NCBI GenBank assembly: GCA_016926155.1
Contig: JAFGPC010000173.1
Location: 1-35,089, forward strand
Source: Sedimentisphaerales bacterium
Lineage (GTDB): Bacteria > Planctomycetota > Phycisphaerae > Sedimentisphaerales > Anaerohalosphaeraceae
Direction: 5' to 3'
DNA: 35,089 nt
The translations under genes and the position numbers were made by a program. Every line of letters starts with the position of its first letter. The stretch's first letter is position 1. This document shows positions 33,428 through 35,089 of the stretch, piece after piece. Below the pieces are notes generated by a model. The model searched no databases, was not told the origin of the DNA, and saw nothing but the letters and a program-made list of their open reading frames with translations.

Positions 33428-34561
33428 ATGCGGCCGTTTACATTGTTAATTAAGCCGACAGGGCCGGACTGCAATATCCATTGTGCCTATTGCTTCTATG
33501 CGTGTAAAACCTGTCTATTTGGCGAGGGCAAACATCGCATGAGCGATCAGGTCGCTGAAACGATGATTCGCGATTATATGCAATGCCGCTTCCCTTCCAG
33601 CAGTTTTGCCTGGCAGGGGGGGGAGCCAAGCCTGATGGGCCTGGACTTTTACCGGCGCGTGGTCGAATGGCAGAAGCAGTACGGCGCTGACGGCCAGCTT
33701 GTTACCAATGCCCTGCAGACCAACGGAACACTTCTCGACGATGACTGGGGCCGGTTTCTGGCTGAGTACCGGTTTCTGGTGGGTATCAGTCTGGACGGTC
33801 CGCCGGAGTTTCACGATCATTACCGCAGGGATTTTGCCGGGCGGGGTACCTGGGAGAGGGTTATGGCGGGCATCGAATGCTGTCGCAGGTACAACGTGGA
33901 ATTCAATATCCTCGTTCTATTGAACAACCGAAATGTGGAACATCCCGACCAATTATGGGATTTCTTCATGGATCAATCTATCCAATACCTGCAATTCGTA
34001 CAGTGCGTCGAGAAGGATCCACAGACCGGCCGGATTGCCGATTTCAGTATCACTCCCGAGCAGTATGGTCGATTCTTGTGTCGTATTTTCGACCGCTGGA
34101 TGGAAAACGGCCCGCGTAAGGTCAGCGTCCGCACCTTCGACAGTATCCTCTCCTACCTGCTTGGACAGGGCCATACCGAATGCACCTTTGGAGCCCAATG
34201 CAACGACTATATCGTCATCGAGCATACCGGCGAGGCCTTCTGTTGCGACTTCTTCGTGGACAATCCCTGGCGGCTTGGCAATATCATGGAAACGCCGATC
34301 GACCAGCTTGCCGCCAGTGATGTCAAAAGACAATTCTCCCGAAACAAGCGCGACATCACCAACAAATGCCTGGTCTGTCGATACCTGGATATCTGCCGTG
34401 GCGGTTGTCCCAAGGATCGGCTCATTCATGGTAAAGGACACAAGGCCGAAAGCTATTTCTGCCAGGGGTATCGGATGTTGCTCGATCACGCCCTCTCTCA
34501 TTTCCGTGCCCTGGCGACCGAACTGCAGCAGGAACACGCCCGAATACAACAAAGAGGATGA
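33428..34561 (+). CDS. Anaerobic sulfatase-maturating radical SAM enzyme (anSME)
   Basis: 377 residues. It converts the active-site Cys or Ser of sulfatases to formylglycine without oxygen. The radical SAM cluster motif is C15-x3-C19-x2-C22 (CNIHCAYC). SAFWQGGEP-type segment AWQGGEPSLMG, GISLDGP and the SPASM cluster region follow: CTFGAQC, FCCDFFV with C273 and D274 (D274 fits the catalytic Asp of anSMEs), WRLGNI, then CLVCRYLDICRGGC and a final Cys in YFCQGYR. The segment after the first cluster has an additional CKTC (C26, C29) where most anSMEs have a hydrophobic/charged FYLEKE-like run. No sulfatase gene lies in the window, so targets must be elsewhere. It is followed after six bases by prmC. 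Confidence 0.9.
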   Translation: MRPFTLLIKPTGPDCNIHCAYCFYACKTCLFGEGKHRMSDQVAETMIRDYMQCRFPSSSFAWQGGEPSLMGLDFYRRVVEWQKQYGADGQLVTNALQTNGTLLDDDWGRFLAEYRFLVGISLDGPPEFHDHYRRDFAGRGTWERVMAGIECCRRYNVEFNILVLLNNRNVEHPDQLWDFFMDQSIQYLQFVQCVEKDPQTGRIADFSITPEQYGRFLCRIFDRWMENGPRKVSVRTFDSILSYLLGQGHTECTFGAQCNDYIVIEHTGEAFCCDFFVDNPWRLGNIMETPIDQLAASDVKRQFSRNKRDITNKCLVCRYLDICRGGCPKDRLIHGKGHKAESYFCQGYRMLLDHALSHFRALATELQQEHARIQQRG

Positions 34562-34567
34562 CCACCA

Positions 34568-35089
34568 GTGGAAACCTGGACCGTGCAGAAGCTGCTTAAT
34601 TGGATGAAAGCCTACTTCGAAGAAAAAGGGATTGACGCTCCCCGGCTCAGCGCTGAGCTTCTCCTGTCGCACATACTGGATTGTCAGCGGATCGAGCTGT
34701 ATACCAATTTCGACCGTGTTGTCGATACGGACCAACTGGGCCGTCTGCGCGAACTGGTCAAACGGGCCGCCGATCAGGAACCGATTGCCTATCTGGTCGG
34801 ACGGACTGAGTTCTACTCACTGCCCATGTTTGTCAACAAGCATTGCCTGATCCCCCGTCCGGAAACCGAAATGCTCGTCGAACGAGCTATCGAGTTCCTG
34901 CGGCGACGCCCGGGGACACAGCATATACTGGACCTGTGTACTGGTTCGGGTTGTATCGCCGTGGCAATTGCGAAAAACCACAACGATTGCCATGTGCTGG
35001 CCACCGATATCTGCGATGGGGCCCTTGCCGTGGCGGCTGAAAATGTCCGGATGCAGGGATTGGAGGACCGGATTCGATTGCTCTGCGGC
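34568..35089 (+). CDS. prmC: Release factor glutamine N5-methyltransferase PrmC, N-terminal part, truncated by window edge
   Basis: 174 codons are visible and remain open to the window end. The enzyme methylates the GGQ glutamine of release factors RF1/RF2 using SAM. The start is GTG 34568, six bases after the anSME stop, with GAGGA in the anSME end serving as ribosome site; the ATG at 34558 is out of frame. The N-terminal helical domain (METWTVQKLLNWMKAYFEEKGIDAPRLSAELLLSHIL as seen in PrmC) is followed by the hallmark LIPRPETE and the SAM-binding DLCTGSGCIAVAIA. The NPPY motif would lie beyond the edge. Coupling to anSME is inferred from spacing. Confidence 0.92.
   Translation, partial: METWTVQKLLNWMKAYFEEKGIDAPRLSAELLLSHILDCQRIELYTNFDRVVDTDQLGRLRELVKRAADQEPIAYLVGRTEFYSLPMFVNKHCLIPRPETEMLVERAIEFLRRRPGTQHILDLCTGSGCIAVAIAKNHNDCHVLATDICDGALAVAAENVRMQGLEDRIRLLCG

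Noticed and set aside
1-35089. CRISPR array, prophage or insertion sequence
   Set aside because: No regularly spaced direct repeats, no cas, integrase, transposase or phage structural genes were found on either strand.

Overview
The window looks like chromosomal DNA of an anaerobic or facultative planctomycete, most likely class Phycisphaerae (Sedimentisphaerales-like). This is inferred from gene content: a giant secreted protein ending in a degenerate dockerin-type EF-hand segment, an anaerobic sulfatase-maturating radical SAM enzyme, many signal-peptide-bearing glycoside hydrolases, frequently weak Shine-Dalgarno sites, and moderate GC with AT-richer intergenic regions. No rRNA or other taxonomic marker is present, so the lineage call is tentative. 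I see no transposase, integrase, phage gene or CRISPR array.

Layout. 1-3557: the 5' part of a xylulokinase gene (minus strand), a divergent secreted thioredoxin-fold protein, a tRNA-Val with its own promoter, a secreted GH43 enzyme, then about 830 bases without a convincing gene but with several strong hairpins, including two 70-nt elements with the same closing helix. 3558-8397: a small lipoprotein, then genes on the minus strand: a tandem sialidase-fold protein followed by an SMP-30/gluconolactonase-type lactonase (probable operon), RNase III and a STAS-domain protein. 8683-14115: an 1810-residue secreted mosaic (thioredoxin fold, subtilisin protease, two 305-residue repeats, C-terminal EF-hand segment) behind a good sigma-70-type promoter. 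14151-21243: addB-addA, the AddAB recombination helicase-nuclease, on the minus strand with overlapping genes.

21472-25691: a small coiled-coil exported protein, a GH130 enzyme, and a divergent large GH51 arabinofuranosidase. The GH130/GH51 intergenic region carries two strong palindromes that look like operators. 25902-29224: DsbD, endonuclease III and a LOG-family protein on the plus strand. 29225-29882 has no gene but several hairpins, one set resembling a branched RNA. 29883-31630: an ABC-2-type ATPase and permease pair. 31663-33145 (minus strand): two equal-length paralogous membrane-anchored coiled-coil proteins and a small lipoprotein. 33428-35089: anSME followed directly by the start of prmC, which runs out of the window.

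Functionally, the GH43, GH51, GH130, sialidase-like protein, lactonase and xylulokinase fit a saprophyte that attacks hemicellulose or glycoprotein glycans outside the cytoplasm and feeds pentoses into central metabolism. DsbD and the two thioredoxin-fold proteins would maintain thiols of exported proteins. anSME would activate sulfatases encoded elsewhere. The rest is housekeeping: AddAB, Nth, RNase III and PrmC.
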